Shown: positions 1 to 10,125, counted from the first letter of the stretch. The stretch is DNA of 64,000 nucleotides from Pseudomonas silvicola (GCF_026651855.1 NZ_CP093280.1:908001-972000), one strand, 5' to 3'. Program-made: numbers and translations. Notes: generated by a model not told the origin, from the letters alone.

Positions 1-423
1 AAGGCCAGGGCGCCGAGGGTCAAGGTCGCCCTCAGCGGCGGACAAGTGCAGGCGCAAGTCAGGCAGGTCGGCATTCAGCCGTCCCAATCGGGGAATGAAC
101 CAGCGCGCCAGCAGGCTGCCTGAGCAGCCCAGCACGAACGGTGCATCGCCGGCGCCCTGGCTGATCTCGGCACAAGCGCTGCGCAGGCGCTCAAAGGCGT
201 CACCGCTGGCGTCACGCAGGCGCTGGCCTGCATCTGTGAGTTTGAGGCCGCGCCCTTCCTTGATGAACAGGCTAACCCCCAAGTGCTCTTCCAGCACCTT
301 CAACTGACGGCTGATGGCCCCGTGGGTCACGTGCAATTGTTCGGCCGCACGGCTGACACTATTCAACCGGGCGGTAGCTTCGAACGCGCGCAGGGCGTTC
401 AGCGGGGGCAGGTCACGGCTCAT
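1..423 (-). CDS. trpI: TrpI, LysR-type activator of trpBA (5' part of gene, cut by window edge)
   Basis: The first 141 codons of a LysR-family regulator, reading [16 protein letters not shown] from the ATG at 423. The winged helix-turn-helix occupies about residues 20-40, and the start of the effector domain follows. The gene is divergent from trpB across a 112-bp gap. This is the conserved Pseudomonas arrangement in which TrpI activates trpBA in response to indoleglycerol phosphate. The identification rests mainly on that context plus a good N-terminal match. The C-terminal half lies outside the window. Confidence 0.93.
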   Translation of the reverse strand, partial: MSRDLPPLNALRAFEATARLNSVSRAAEQLHVTHGAISRQLKVLEEHLGVSLFIKEGRGLKLTDAGQRLRDASGDAFERLRSACAEISQGAGDAPFVLGCSGSLLARWFIPRLGRLNADLPDLRLHLSAAEGDLDPRRPGL

Positions 424-535
424 GGTACGTGTGAGTTTTCCTGACAGGTTGCAGCAATCTTATCGGTTTTTTTCAGCGCGCGCCGTGGTTACAGTAGATT
501 CATAGCAAGCCCATTCCTGTTCACTGGAGCGACCC
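424..535. promoter_or_regulatory. trpI-trpBA divergent control region
   Basis: This 112-bp intergenic region lies between divergent trpI and trpB. In pseudomonads TrpI binds two sites here and activates trpBA while repressing itself. A Shine-Dalgarno-like GGAGCG lies just before the trpB ATG. I cannot place the individual TrpI sites with certainty. Confidence 0.6.
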
Positions 536-1759
536 ATGACCCAGACCAACTTCCGCAGCGGCCCCGACGCCAACGGCCTGTTTGGCGCCTTCGGCGGCCG
601 CTACGTGGCTGAAACCCTGATGCCGCTGGTGCTGGACCTGGCCCGCGAATACGAGGCTGCCAAGGCCGACCCCGAATTCCTCGAGCAACTGGCCTACTTC
701 CAGCGCGACTACATCGGGCGCCCGAACCCGCTGTATTTCGCCGAACGCCTGACTGAACACTGTGGCGGCGCCAAGATTTACTTCAAACGTGAAGAGCTGA
801 ACCATACCGGCGCGCACAAAGTGAACAACTGCATTGGCCAAGTGTTGCTGGCCAAGCGCATGGGCAAGAAACGCCTGATCGCCGAGACCGGCGCCGGCAT
901 GCACGGCGTAGCCACCGCCACCGTGGCCGCTCGCTTCGGCCTGCCGTGCGTGATCTACATGGGCGCCACCGACATCGAGCGCCAGCAGGCCAACGTGTTC
1001 CGCATGCGCCTGCTGGGCGCCGAGATCGTCCCGGTTACCGCGGGCACCGGCACCCTGAAAGACGCCATGAACGAAGCACTGCGCGACTGGGTTACCAATG
1101 TCGAGGACACTTTCTACCTGATCGGCACCGTGGCCGGCCCACACCCGTACCCCGCCATGGTTCGCGACTTCCAGTCGATCATCGGCAAGGAAACCCGCGA
1201 GCAACTGCATGCCAAGGAAGGGCGCCTGCCCGACAGCCTGGTGGCCTGCGTGGGCGGCGGCTCCAACGCCATGGGCCTGTTCCACCCATTCCTGGACGAC
1301 GCCAGCGTGGAAATCTTCGGCGTGGAAGCGGCCGGCCACGGCGTGGACACCGACAAGCATGCTGCCAGCCTCAACGGCGGCGTACCGGGCGTGCTGCACG
1401 GCAACCGCACCTACCTGCTGCAGGATGCCGACGGCCAGATCACCGACGCCCACTCCATTTCCGCGGGCCTGGACTACCCCGGCATCGGCCCCGAGCATGC
1501 CTGGTTGCACGAGATCAAACGCGTCAACTACGTGAGCATCACCGATGACGAAGCCCTGGCCGCGTTCCACACCACCTGCCGTCTGGAAGGCATCATTCCG
1601 GCCCTGGAGACTGCCCACGCCCTGGCCGAGGCCATCAAGCGCGCGCCGACCCTGCCCAAGGATCACCTCATGGTCGTCTGCCTGTCCGGCCGTGGCGACA
1701 AAGACATGCAAACCGTGATGAGCCATATGGCCGCCGCCGAGCAGGAGACACTGGCATGA
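536..1759 (+). CDS. trpB: Tryptophan synthase beta chain
   Basis: A 407-residue PLP enzyme that condenses indole with L-serine to give tryptophan in the cytosolic alpha2-beta2 complex. The PLP-binding lysine lies in the motif [11 protein letters not shown] near residue 90. The phosphate-binding loop VGGGSNAMG is near residue 240. Length is normal for the family. The stop overlaps the start of trpA by four bases (ATGA), so translation is probably coupled. Expression is expected to be TrpI-dependent. Confidence 0.98.
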   Translation: MTQTNFRSGPDANGLFGAFGGRYVAETLMPLVLDLAREYEAAKADPEFLEQLAYFQRDYIGRPNPLYFAERLTEHCGGAKIYFKREELNHTGAHKVNNCIGQVLLAKRMGKKRLIAETGAGMHGVATATVAARFGLPCVIYMGATDIERQQANVFRMRLLGAEIVPVTAGTGTLKDAMNEALRDWVTNVEDTFYLIGTVAGPHPYPAMVRDFQSIIGKETREQLHAKEGRLPDSLVACVGGGSNAMGLFHPFLDDASVEIFGVEAAGHGVDTDKHAASLNGGVPGVLHGNRTYLLQDADGQITDAHSISAGLDYPGIGPEHAWLHEIKRVNYVSITDDEALAAFHTTCRLEGIIPALETAHALAEAIKRAPTLPKDHLMVVCLSGRGDKDMQTVMSHMAAAEQETLA

Positions 1760-2568
1760 GCCGTCTTGAACAACGTTTCGCCGATCTGAAAGCCGAAGGC
1801 CGCGCCGCCCTGGTGACCTTCGTCACCGCCGGCGACCCTGGCTATGACGCCTCGCTGGCCATCCTCAAGGGCCTGCCCGCCGCTGGCGCCGACGTGATCG
1901 AGCTGGGCATGCCCTTCACCGACCCGATGGCAGACGGCGTGGCTATCCAGCTGGCGACCTTGCGCGCCCTGGACGCTGGCCAGACCCTGAAGAAAACCCT
2001 GCAGATGGTGCGCGAGTTCCGCGTCGACGACGACACCACCCCGATTGTGCTGATGGGCTACTACAACCCCATCCACCGCTTTGGCGTCGAAGCCTTCGTG
2101 GGCGAAGCCAGAGAAGCGGGCGTGGACGGCCTGATCATCGTCGACCTGCCGCCAGAGCATGATGCCGAACTGGCCACACCGGCCCAGGCGTCGGGTATCG
2201 ACTTTATCCGCCTGACCACGCCGACCACCGACGATGCGCGCCTACCACGCGTACTTGAGCGCAGCTCCGGTTTCGTCTACTACGTGTCCGTGGCCGGGGT
2301 GACCGGTGCCGGTTCCGCGACCACCGAAGCGGTCAGCACCGCCATCGAGCGCCTGCGCCGCCACACAGACCTGCCGATCAGCGTCGGTTTCGGCATTCGC
2401 ACCCCTGAACAGGCAGCGGCGATCGCCCGCCTGGCCGACGGCGTGGTGGTGGGGTCGGCGCTGGTGGACAAGATCGCCAAGGCCGCTTCGCCAGACCAGG
2501 CAGTAGGTGATGTTCTGGAGTTGTGCTCGGCCTTGGCCCAGGGCGTACGTAAGGCTCGTGTAAGCTGA
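1756..2568 (+). CDS. trpA: Tryptophan synthase alpha chain
   Basis: A 270-residue TIM-barrel lyase that cleaves indole-3-glycerol phosphate into indole and glyceraldehyde 3-phosphate. The catalytic glutamate and aspartate are visible in [14 protein letters not shown] near residues 49-60. The phosphate-binding GFGI motif is present near residue 215. It overlaps trpB by 4 bp. A strong terminator follows at 2633-2667, closing the operon. Confidence 0.98.
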   Translation: MSRLEQRFADLKAEGRAALVTFVTAGDPGYDASLAILKGLPAAGADVIELGMPFTDPMADGVAIQLATLRALDAGQTLKKTLQMVREFRVDDDTTPIVLMGYYNPIHRFGVEAFVGEAREAGVDGLIIVDLPPEHDAELATPAQASGIDFIRLTTPTTDDARLPRVLERSSGFVYYVSVAGVTGAGSATTEAVSTAIERLRRHTDLPISVGFGIRTPEQAAAIARLADGVVVGSALVDKIAKAASPDQAVGDVLELCSALAQGVRKARVS

Positions 2569-2632
2569 AGGTAAATATCTTGTTACAAAGGAATTAGTGG
2601 CTGATTTCTTTGACTAATTTCACAAGACCAGA

Positions 2633-2667
2633 GGGAACCTGATCGATAAGATCCGGTTCCCTTTTTT
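2633..2667 (+). terminator. Rho-independent terminator after trpBA
   Basis: The stem GGGAACC/GGTTCCC, with additional GATC pairing above it, is followed by six T residues. It lies 65 bp beyond the trpA stop. Confidence 0.9.
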
Positions 2668-2694
2668 GTTGCCTGAGCAGTGAGGATTCGCTCG

Positions 2695-3138
2695 ATGAAA
2701 CTCTCCAAACCATTGATTGCCGGCCTGGGCCTCATGCTTGTGGGCATGACCTCCCTGGCGCATGCAGACCAATGGGGCCCAGGTGGCCCGGATGACCATG
2801 GCCGCTACGACCATCGTGATGACCGCCATGACGACCACCGTGATGACCGCCGCTTCGACCACGGCGGCCCACCGCCGCGCGACTTTGGCCCTATTCGTCA
2901 GCATGCCTTCGAACACCGCGGTTATTTCGGCCATGCCGAACGCCTGCCGCCAGGCGTGTTCGTCGTCCAGGGCCGCCCACTGCCGCCAGGTTACGGCCGC
3001 CCGCTGGGCCCGCGTGAACTGGAACAACTGCCTTACTACCCAGGCTACCAGTGGATCGCCTACGGCCCGGATATCGTCCTGGTTCAGGACGGAACTGGTG
3101 TGGTTTACCAGGTCCTGCAGGGCGTGCTGGCTTACTGA
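2695..3138 (+). CDS. CigR/RcnB-like secreted protein, first tandem copy
   Basis: A 147-residue exported protein. The ATG at 2695 was chosen because it begins a clean signal peptide (MKLSKPLIAGLGLMLVG, cleavage near HA-DQ). An in-frame ATG 15 bp upstream would add MRIRS. The mature N-terminus is very rich in His, Asp and Arg (repeats like DDHRDDR, about residues 28-60). The conserved C-terminal half carries LPPGYGRPL and LPYYPGYQW and ends DGTGVVYQVLQGVLAY. That half matches proteins annotated as anti-virulence regulator CigR or RcnB family. The function is unproven; the His/Asp-rich tract could bind metal. The adjacent gene is a paralogue. Confidence 0.8.
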   Translation: MKLSKPLIAGLGLMLVGMTSLAHADQWGPGGPDDHGRYDHRDDRHDDHRDDRRFDHGGPPPRDFGPIRQHAFEHRGYFGHAERLPPGVFVVQGRPLPPGYGRPLGPRELEQLPYYPGYQWIAYGPDIVLVQDGTGVVYQVLQGVLAY

Positions 3139-3173
3139 TTGACCTTTTCGACACACCACCGCGAGGAACGCGT

Positions 3174-3623
3174 ATGAAACTGCCAAAATCCCTGATCGCA
3201 GGTATGGGCGTGCTGCTGGTCGGCGTCACCCCTCTGCTGCAAGCAGCACCCGGCCCGGATGACCAACGCCAGGGCGGTGAGCAACACCAGCAGCAAGGTG
3301 GGCCACAGGGCAATGAACATGGCGCGCCACAACAGCAGCACGCCGGCGGTGGTAACCGGCCACCACAGGACTTCGGCCCTGTGCGCCAGACCATCCAGCA
3401 GCACCGTGACAGCTTCGGCCGCGGCAGCCCCCTGCCGTCGAACGTGCACGTAGAGAAAGGCCGCCCATTGCCCCACGGCTACGGCAAGCGCCTGGACAAC
3501 CGCGCACTGTCGCAACTGCCACGCTACCCGGGCTACGAATGGCGCCGCCTGGGCACTGACGTGGTGCTGATCTCGGTGGGCACCGGCGTGGTGTACGAGA
3601 TTCTCGACGGTGTGTTGAACTGA
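3174..3623 (+). CDS. CigR/RcnB-like secreted protein, second tandem copy
   Basis: A 149-residue paralogue of the preceding gene, 35 bp downstream and probably co-transcribed. It has a signal peptide starting MKLPKSLIAGMGVLLVG with cleavage near QAAPG. A low-complexity Gln/Gly/His linker takes the place of the His/Asp tract. The same C-terminal module follows (LPHGYGKRL, LPRYPGYEW, final VGTGVVYEILDGVLN). The conserved tail and divergent linker indicate duplication followed by linker change. The start is set by the signal peptide. Function is unknown. Confidence 0.8.
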   Translation: MKLPKSLIAGMGVLLVGVTPLLQAAPGPDDQRQGGEQHQQQGGPQGNEHGAPQQQHAGGGNRPPQDFGPVRQTIQQHRDSFGRGSPLPSNVHVEKGRPLPHGYGKRLDNRALSQLPRYPGYEWRRLGTDVVLISVGTGVVYEILDGVLN

Positions 3624-3643
3624 TAAGTCCGCAACACCCTTGC

Positions 3644-3726
3644 GGGACCGGGCGTAGCTCGGGAAGCAGCCACTGCGGACTCCCTTCGCAACCGCAGCGA
3701 CTTTCCCGAGCTTCGCCCGGTCCCAC
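3644..3726. repeat. REP-type palindrome
   Basis: Long imperfect inverted repeat: GGGACCGGGCGTAGCTCGGGAA pairs with TTCCCGAGCTTCGCCCGGTCCC. It lies between two convergent genes. A near-identical element occurs at 19779-19872. These are typical pseudomonad REP units and may also end transcription. Confidence 0.75.
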
Positions 3727-3729
3727 AGC

Positions 3730-4068
3730 TTAGTCGGCGCCAAACACCGATAGCTTCAAAGGGCGTACCGCCCCCATCCAGATCGCATGGTCCCGATGGT
3801 CCGCCAATTCATCCCCGCTCAGCGGGTGCATGAACACCACCAGCCCCTTGCGGTTCATCGCCAGCCACGGCAGCACTTCGCTCACCAATTGCGGACCGAA
3901 CGCCAACTGGCAGCTCCAGTCGGGGTGCGGTCCTACCGGCTTTTCGTGAACCCGGCCCATCACCACTGCGGGAAACAGGCGCGCGGCTTCTTCGCACAGC
4001 GCGCGGGCTTGAGCGATGGTCGAGGCATCGAAGTAGACGTGGGCGTGGTAGCCGTTGATGGATTGCAA
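3730..4068 (-). CDS. DOPA 4,5-dioxygenase family protein
   Basis: A small 112-residue protein with HAHVYFD near the N-terminus and a second histidine in GPHPDW (about residues 47-52). VVFMHPLSGDEL is near residues 77-88. This matches the bacterial DOPA 4,5-dioxygenase-like family, small cytosolic metal-dependent ring-cleavage-like proteins whose bacterial substrate is generally unknown. It is transcribed leftward, convergent to the CigR pair. No pathway partner is adjacent. Confidence 0.75.
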   Translation of the reverse strand: MQSINGYHAHVYFDASTIAQARALCEEAARLFPAVVMGRVHEKPVGPHPDWSCQLAFGPQLVSEVLPWLAMNRKGLVVFMHPLSGDELADHRDHAIWMGAVRPLKLSVFGAD

Positions 4069-4096
4069 AACGTTGTCTCCGGGCAGTCTGACGCCG

Positions 4097-5032
4097 TCAC
4101 AGTATCATGTCTGACCGCGCTTCCCGTGGGCCCGATTGCTCCCCGCGCAACCACTCCACAAACCGCCCGATCAGTTCTCCCCGCCGCTTGCGCTGTGGCA
4201 ACACCACGTAGTACCCCAACGCCGAGCTGGCCGTTTCCACGATGGGCCGGCATAACAGCCCCTGGTCGATCAATGCGTCGACCAGGTGGCGCCAGCCAAT
4301 CGCCACCCCTTGCCCGGCAATCGCCGCCTGGATCAGCAAGGTGTAGTTATCGAAGCGCAGCTGCCCCGGTGCGGGCGCACTGTGAATGCCCAGGGTGCGA
4401 AACAGGCCTGCCCAGTCAAACCACTCACTGGTGCTTTCCCCGCGCAGGTGCAGCAAAGGCAGGTCAAGCAATGCCGTGGCGGGCAAGGGAAGGGCGCGGT
4501 CTTGCAGCAGGCGAGGGCTGCACACCGCAAAGGCTTCTTCTGCAAACAGCCAGTGGCTTTCACCCTGCCTGAAGCGGCCATCGCCAAACAGTACCGCCAC
4601 ATCGATATCAGCCCGCAACGTCGCGTGGCTGCGTTCGCTGGTCACCAGGCTGACGTCGACGTGCGGGTTGGCCTGGTGGAAGCGGTGAAGGCGCGGCATC
4701 AGCCAGTAAGCGGCGAAAGCGAAGTCGGTGGCCACCTGCAGCACTTCGTGCTGGGGCTGGGCAGTGATCGCGGCCAGGCCGCTGTCGAATTCCTGCAAGC
4801 CTTTGTGCACTGCAGCGAACAGCGTTCGGCCGGCATCGGTGAGTTCGATGCCGCGGTAGATGCGGTCAAACAGGCGGGTGTTCAGTTGTTCCTCAAGGCG
4901 CTTGATCTGCTGGCTGACGGCCGGTTGCGTAGTGCCCAGCTCTACCGCGGCCACGGTGAAGCTGCGGTGGCGCCCGGCGCATTCGAAGGCGCGCAGCAGA
5001 TCGAGCGAGAGCTCGGCGAGGCTATCAAACAT
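4097..5032 (-). CDS. LysR-type regulator of choline sulfate utilisation
   Basis: A 311-residue LysR protein starting MFDSLAELSLDLLRAFECAG. The winged helix-turn-helix is at about residues 18-60 (VELGTTQPAVSQQIKRLEEQL). A full effector-binding domain follows. It is divergent from betC with a 115-bp spacer. This is the standard arrangement for the choline sulfate regulator of betC-choX in pseudomonads. The role is inferred from this context. Confidence 0.88.
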   Translation of the reverse strand: MFDSLAELSLDLLRAFECAGRHRSFTVAAVELGTTQPAVSQQIKRLEEQLNTRLFDRIYRGIELTDAGRTLFAAVHKGLQEFDSGLAAITAQPQHEVLQVATDFAFAAYWLMPRLHRFHQANPHVDVSLVTSERSHATLRADIDVAVLFGDGRFRQGESHWLFAEEAFAVCSPRLLQDRALPLPATALLDLPLLHLRGESTSEWFDWAGLFRTLGIHSAPAPGQLRFDNYTLLIQAAIAGQGVAIGWRHLVDALIDQGLLCRPIVETASSALGYYVVLPQRKRRGELIGRFVEWLRGEQSGPREARSDMIL

Positions 5033-5147
5033 AAGCAGGGCTTATCCTAGGCATTGCGTGACGTGGGCTTTACCGCATTTCAACGCGGTCCCATGCTCGG
5101 TGGTGAGCACTTTCGCATAATTAAACACTATGGAATGCCGCCCACCC

Positions 5148-6668
5148 ATGAAGCGCAAGAACATTCTCTTCATCATGGCCGACCAGATGGCCGCACCATT
5201 GCTGCCCCTGTACAACGACCAATCCGTTATCCACCTGCCCCATTTGACCCGGCTGGCGCAGCAAGGCGTGGTGTTTGACGCCGCCTACTGCAACAGTCCC
5301 CTGTGCGCGCCATCGCGCTTTACCCTGGTGAGCGGCCAACTGCCCAGCAAGATCGGCGCCTACGACAACGCCGCGGACTTTCCGGCCGATGTGCCCACCT
5401 ATGCCCACTACCTGCGCCGCCTGGGTTACCGCACGGCGCTGTCGGGCAAGATGCATTTCTGCGGGCCGGACCAATTGCATGGCTACGAAGAGCGCCTGAC
5501 CAGCGACATCTACCCAGCGGATTACGGCTGGGCGGTGAACTGGGATGAGCCGGACGTGCGCCCCACCTGGTACCACAACATGTCCTCGGTATTGCAGGCC
5601 GGACCCTGTGTGCGCACCAACCAGCTGGATTTCGATGAAGAGGTGGTCTTCAAGGCCCGGCAGTATCTGTTCGACCATGTGCGCGAGCCAGGCGACCAGC
5701 CGTTCTGCCTGACCGTGTCGATGACGCACCCCCATGACCCTTACACCATCCCCAGGCATTTCTGGGACATGTACCGTGACGAGGACATACCGTTGCCGGC
5801 CGATGCACCGGCCCAGGAAAACCTGGACCCGCATTCCCGACGGCTGCTGAAAGTCTATGACCTGTGGGAGAAAACCCTGCCTGTGGATAAGGTTCGTGAC
5901 GCGCGCCGGGCGTATTTCGGCGCGTGCAGCTACATCGATAGCAACGTCGGGAAACTGCTGGAAACGCTGGCAGAAACCGGGCTGGCCGACGACACCATCG
6001 TCGTTTTTTCCGGGGACCACGGCGACATGCTGGGCGAGCGCGGGCTCTGGTACAAGATGCACTGGTTCGAGATGGCGGCACGGGTACCGCTGTTGGTCTG
6101 CGCCCCAGGGCAATTCAAGCCAGGGCGCATCGACGCAGCAGTTTCCACAGCCGACTTGCTGCCTACCTTCGTGGAACTCGCCGGGGGCAGGCTCGACCCA
6201 CGGCTGCCACTCGACGGCCGTTCGCTGGTCAGCCATCTGCAAGGGCAGGGCGGCCATGATGAAGTGTTTGGCGAGTACATGGCCGAGGGCACCGTCGGCC
6301 CGCTGATGATGATTCGCCGCGGCGACTTCAAATTTATCTACAGTGAGGACGACCCTTGCCTACTCTTCGACGTGCGGCATGACCCGCATGAGCGTGAAGA
6401 CCTCAGCCAGTCAACCGAGCACCACGCGCTGTTTGCCGCGTTGCTGGGCGAAGCCCGGGGCAAATGGGATATCAAGGCGATACACCACCAGGTGCTCGCC
6501 AGCCAACGTCGCCGCCGCCTGGTGGCCGAGGCGCTGAGCATCGGCACGCTGAAGAGCTGGGACCACCAGCCGCTGGTAGACGCCAGTCAGCAGTACATGC
6601 GCAACCATATCGACCTGGACGATCTGGAGCGCAAGGCGCGTTATCCACAACCCTGCCCAGATCAATAA
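5148..6668 (+). CDS. betC: Choline-sulfatase
   Basis: A 506-residue arylsulfatase-type enzyme that hydrolyses choline-O-sulfate to choline and sulfate. The sulfatase signature with the formylglycine-forming cysteine is seen as PLCAPSRFTLVSGQ near residues 53-66. The metal-binding FSGDHGDMLGERG lies near residues 289-301. The start at 5148 (MKRKNILFIMADQ) fits the family better than an ATG 18 bp upstream. choX follows after 18 bp. The cluster feeds choline to glycine betaine or catabolism and releases sulfate. Confidence 0.96.
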   Translation: MKRKNILFIMADQMAAPLLPLYNDQSVIHLPHLTRLAQQGVVFDAAYCNSPLCAPSRFTLVSGQLPSKIGAYDNAADFPADVPTYAHYLRRLGYRTALSGKMHFCGPDQLHGYEERLTSDIYPADYGWAVNWDEPDVRPTWYHNMSSVLQAGPCVRTNQLDFDEEVVFKARQYLFDHVREPGDQPFCLTVSMTHPHDPYTIPRHFWDMYRDEDIPLPADAPAQENLDPHSRRLLKVYDLWEKTLPVDKVRDARRAYFGACSYIDSNVGKLLETLAETGLADDTIVVFSGDHGDMLGERGLWYKMHWFEMAARVPLLVCAPGQFKPGRIDAAVSTADLLPTFVELAGGRLDPRLPLDGRSLVSHLQGQGGHDEVFGEYMAEGTVGPLMMIRRGDFKFIYSEDDPCLLFDVRHDPHEREDLSQSTEHHALFAALLGEARGKWDIKAIHHQVLASQRRRRLVAEALSIGTLKSWDHQPLVDASQQYMRNHIDLDDLERKARYPQPCPDQ

Positions 6669-6686
6669 TTCACAAGGGGATGTTCG

Positions 6687-7607
6687 ATGAAGTTATCCAC
6701 ACTGGTTGCCTCCGGCCTTTTGGCGTTGGCCAGCGTGCACGCGGCGGCCGACGAGCAAAGCTGCGCCACGGTGCAGATGGCCGATCCCGGGTGGAGCGAT
6801 ATCGCCTCCACCAATGCCATCGCTGGCTTGCTGCTGGGCGGCATGGGTTACACGGCCAAGGTCGATACCCTGGCGGTTCCTATTGCCTACGGTGGCCTGA
6901 AGGACGCCAAGGTGGATGTCTTTCTGGGCAACTGGATGCCAGCGCAGCAGGGTTTCTACGATAAATTCATCGCCACGGGAGACGTGACCCAGTACGCAAA
7001 AAACCTTGAGGGCACCGAATTCACCCTCGCGGTACCCGACTATGTCTGGGAGGCCGGGGTGCACACCTTTGCCGACCTGAACACATACGCTGAAAAATTC
7101 GACAGCAAGATCTACGGTATCGGCTCCGGCGCCCCGGCCAACCTGTCGATTCAGCAGATCATCAAGAAGAACGAGTTCGGCCTGGGCAAATGGAAGCTGG
7201 TGGAATCCAGCGAGCAGGCGATGCTCTCGCAGGTTCGAAAGGCGGTGGATAAAAAACACTTCGTGGTTTTCCTCGGCTGGACCCCGCACCCGATGAACGT
7301 TGAGATCAAGCTGCATTACCTGAGTGGGGGCGAGGCCTATTTCGGCTCCCGCGGCAGCGTCTACACCCTGACCCGCAAGGGTTATGCACAGGCCTGCCCG
7401 AATGTCGCCAAGCTACTGGGCAACCTTGTCTTTACCCAGGACATGGAGAACAGCATCATGGCCGACGTGGTCAACACCAAGGCCAGTTACCCTGACGCCG
7501 CGAAAAAGTGGATCAAGGCCAACCCGGCGGTGCTCGACAAGTGGCTGGAAGGGGTGAAGACCCTGGATGGCCAGGATGCATTGCCCGCCGTGAAGACACA
7601 CCTGTAA
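6687..7607 (+). CDS. choX: Choline ABC-transporter substrate-binding protein
   Basis: A 306-residue periplasmic binding protein with a signal peptide (MKLSTLVASGLLALASVHAAA). Aromatic residues of the kind that form the choline-binding cage are visible in DPGWSDI, LGNWMPAQ, VPDYVWEAG and FLGWTPHPM. It delivers choline to the ChoVW ATPase/permease, which is not encoded nearby and must be supplied from another locus. It lies directly behind betC, probably in one operon. Confidence 0.94.
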   Translation: MKLSTLVASGLLALASVHAAADEQSCATVQMADPGWSDIASTNAIAGLLLGGMGYTAKVDTLAVPIAYGGLKDAKVDVFLGNWMPAQQGFYDKFIATGDVTQYAKNLEGTEFTLAVPDYVWEAGVHTFADLNTYAEKFDSKIYGIGSGAPANLSIQQIIKKNEFGLGKWKLVESSEQAMLSQVRKAVDKKHFVVFLGWTPHPMNVEIKLHYLSGGEAYFGSRGSVYTLTRKGYAQACPNVAKLLGNLVFTQDMENSIMADVVNTKASYPDAAKKWIKANPAVLDKWLEGVKTLDGQDALPAVKTHL

Positions 7608-7623
7608 CGCGAGACCGAGTCCC

Positions 7624-7657
7624 TTGTGGGAGCTGGCTTGCCAGCCAGCTTCCACAA
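7624..7657. repeat. Short palindromic repeat between choX and the SulP gene
   Basis: TTGTGGGAGCTGGCTTGCC faces GGCTGGCTCCCACAA-like sequence in inverted order (AGCCAGCTTCCACAA). This family of short palindromes is dispersed between genes in P. putida-type genomes. Confidence 0.6.
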
Positions 7658-7682
7658 AACGATCTGAAGAATAGAGAGACCA

Positions 7683-9251
7683 ATGCGCTGGTCCAGACTG
7701 GCTAGACTGCTGCCCTTCCTTACCTGGCTCCCACGCCAGACCCGCGTCAGCGTCAGCCGAGATGTGGTGGTGGGGCTGAGCGGCGCTATCCTGGCCCTGC
7801 CGCAGTCCATCGCTTACGCCCTGATTGCCGGTCTGCCGGCCGAGTACGGCCTGTATGCGGCAATCATCCCGGTGCTGGTCGCCTGCCTGTGGGGCTCGTC
7901 CTGGCACCTGATCTGTGGGCCAACGGCGGCCATTTCCATTGTGCTCTACGCCAGCGTCAGTCCATTGGCCGTGCCCGCCAGCGAAGACTACGTCACCCTG
8001 ATCCTGCTGCTGACCTTTCTGGCGGGCATCTTTCAGTGGCTGCTGGGCATGCTGCGCTTCGGCGCGCTGGTGAATTTCGTGTCCCACTCAGTGGTGCTGG
8101 GCTTCACTTTCGGTGCCGCCATCGTCATTGCAATTGGACAGTTGCCGAGCTTGCTGGGCATCACCTTGAGCAGCCAGGCCACGGCCTTCGCCAGTCTGGC
8201 CAACCTGTTCGAGCACTTGAACGAGCTGGATCGGCCCTCTTTGATGCTGGGGTTGTTCACCCTGGCGCTGGGGCTGGCGCTGAAGGCACTGGTACCGCGC
8301 TGGCCAACCCTGTTGATCGCACTGGTCAGCGGCAGCCTTCTGGCCTGGCTATGGCCTACGATGTTCGGCCATGTACAACGGGTCAGCGCCTTTGTCGGCC
8401 AACTGCCGCCGTTCAGCACACTTCCCACCGACCCGGCGCTTATCCTGCGCCTGCTGCCCAGCGCCGTGGCAGTAGGCATGCTCGGGTTGGTGACCAGCCT
8501 GTCGATCGCCCGCTCGATCGCCACACGTTCACAGCAGTTGCTTGACGCCAACCAGGAAGTCCGCGCCCAGGGGCTGTCGAACATCGTGGGTGCCTTCTTC
8601 TCTGGCTCGCTGTCGGCGGGCTCGTTCACGCGCTCAGGCCTGAGCTATGAAGCCGGTGCCTGCTCGCCCCTGGCCGGTGTGTTCTCCGCACTGTGGGTGA
8701 CGTTGTTTGCCGTGACCGGCGCGCAGTTGATTGCGCAGATCCCGATCCCGGCCATGGCCGGCAGCATCCTGCTCATCAGCTGGGGCCTGATAGACCATCG
8801 CGGTATTCGCGCGCTGTTTCGGGTGAGCCGTTCGGAGTTCATGGTCATGGCCCTGACCTGCCTGGCCACCCTGCTGCTGGAACTGCAGACCGCCATCTAT
8901 GCCGGGGTACTGGCATCGCTGTTCTTCTACCTCAAGCGCACCTCGCAGCCGCGGGTGCAGCAATGGCGCGACGGTGACGAGGAGGTATTGCGCGTGGGTG
9001 GTTCGATCTTCTTCGGCGCCAGCCATTACCTGCAGGTGCGGCTGCAAAGGGCCGAAGGCCTGCGGGTAGTCATCGACGCCCAACAGATCAACTTCATCGA
9101 TTACTCAGGGGTGGAGATGCTGCACCAGGAAGCCCGGCGCCTGCGCGCCCAGTCCCGCAGCCTGACCTTGCGCCATGCTCGCGCGCAGGTCATCGAGGAG
9201 TTGCACAAGCTGGAAGGGGCAGCGCACTGCCCGATCCAGTTCGAGCATTAA
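7683..9251 (+). CDS. SulP-family anion transporter with STAS domain
   Basis: A 522-residue inner-membrane protein. Residues about 25-425 form the multi-helix SulP transport domain (starting near [20 protein letters not shown]). A C-terminal cytoplasmic STAS domain begins near residue 438, with the D-x-SGVEML element at about residues 475-481. The family carries sulfate, bicarbonate or other anions. It lies 75 bp after choX in the same direction, so it may handle sulfate released by BetC or take up choline sulfate. That link is inference from position only. Confidence 0.85.
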   Translation: MRWSRLARLLPFLTWLPRQTRVSVSRDVVVGLSGAILALPQSIAYALIAGLPAEYGLYAAIIPVLVACLWGSSWHLICGPTAAISIVLYASVSPLAVPASEDYVTLILLLTFLAGIFQWLLGMLRFGALVNFVSHSVVLGFTFGAAIVIAIGQLPSLLGITLSSQATAFASLANLFEHLNELDRPSLMLGLFTLALGLALKALVPRWPTLLIALVSGSLLAWLWPTMFGHVQRVSAFVGQLPPFSTLPTDPALILRLLPSAVAVGMLGLVTSLSIARSIATRSQQLLDANQEVRAQGLSNIVGAFFSGSLSAGSFTRSGLSYEAGACSPLAGVFSALWVTLFAVTGAQLIAQIPIPAMAGSILLISWGLIDHRGIRALFRVSRSEFMVMALTCLATLLLELQTAIYAGVLASLFFYLKRTSQPRVQQWRDGDEEVLRVGGSIFFGASHYLQVRLQRAEGLRVVIDAQQINFIDYSGVEMLHQEARRLRAQSRSLTLRHARAQVIEELHKLEGAAHCPIQFEH

Positions 9252-10072
9252 CTGGCCGCCAGTTCCTGGCGCAATGTCTTCAGGACGGCCTTGGAGTCCG
9301 GGGTCACCCCGCGCCAGTAGGTGAATGCCTCGGCGGCCTGTTCCACCAGCATGCCGAAACCATCCAGCGCCAGGGCAGCGCCGTGCTCGGTGGCCCAGCG
9401 GCAGAATGGCGTTGGCTCCTTGCTGTACATCATGTCATAGCACACCGTGACGCCAGGCTGGATGAGGCTGCTGCTGATGGGCGGCACGTCACCGGCCAGG
9501 CTCGCCGAGGTGGCATTGATGATGATATCCACAGGCTCTTCCAGCCAGTCGAAACCGCTGGCTGCCACTGGCCCCAGGCCCGAGAAGATCTGCGCCAGCA
9601 GTTCGGCCTTGTCCACGGTACGGTTGGCGATGACCAGAGATACCGGGCGCTGGTCCAGGATCGGTTCCACCACGCCCCGCACCGCCCCACCGGCGCCCAG
9701 CAACAGAATGCGCTTCCCTTCTAGCGTGACGCCGGCGTTGTTCATCAGGTCGCGCACCAGGCCCACACCGTCGGTGTTGTCGCCACGGATACTGCCATCG
9801 GCCTGGCGCGTGAGCATGTTCACGGCACCGGCACGCTCGGCGCGGGGGGTGAGCACGTTGCACAGGCGGTAGGCATCTTCCTTGAACGGCAAGGTCACGT
9901 TGGCCCCCAGGCCTTCCTGGAAGAAGTCCCGGGCGTCTTCGGTGAAGCCGTCCAGGGGGGCGAGGCGGGCGCTATAGTCCAGGGCCTGGCCGGTCTGCTC
10001 GGCGAACAGGCGGTGAATGGCGGGCGACTTGCTGTGGCCCACCGGGTTACCGAAGACGACGTAACGATCCAT
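9248..10072 (-). CDS. aroE: Shikimate dehydrogenase (NADP+)
   Basis: A 274-residue cytosolic enzyme that reduces 3-dehydroshikimate to shikimate in aromatic amino acid synthesis. The substrate-site motif [13 protein letters not shown] is at residues 8-20. The nucleotide-binding loop GAGGAVRGV is near residue 126. The aspartate of NTDGVG is near residues 99-104. It overlaps the convergent SulP gene by 4 bp and is followed upstream by hemF in the same direction. Confidence 0.97.
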   Translation of the reverse strand: MDRYVVFGNPVGHSKSPAIHRLFAEQTGQALDYSARLAPLDGFTEDARDFFQEGLGANVTLPFKEDAYRLCNVLTPRAERAGAVNMLTRQADGSIRGDNTDGVGLVRDLMNNAGVTLEGKRILLLGAGGAVRGVVEPILDQRPVSLVIANRTVDKAELLAQIFSGLGPVAASGFDWLEEPVDIIINATSASLAGDVPPISSSLIQPGVTVCYDMMYSKEPTPFCRWATEHGAALALDGFGMLVEQAAEAFTYWRGVTPDSKAVLKTLRQELAAS

Positions 10073-10125
10073 TTCTGCCAGCTCCTAATCTGTGTCTCGC
10101 ACTAAAGGGTTATCCACAGCGGCTG

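Noticed and set aside
521-1726. Long minus-strand reading frame opposite trpB
   Set aside because: It is antisense to a certain gene. High-GC codon use keeps the opposite frame open, and its translation is Gly/Val/His-rich without family features.
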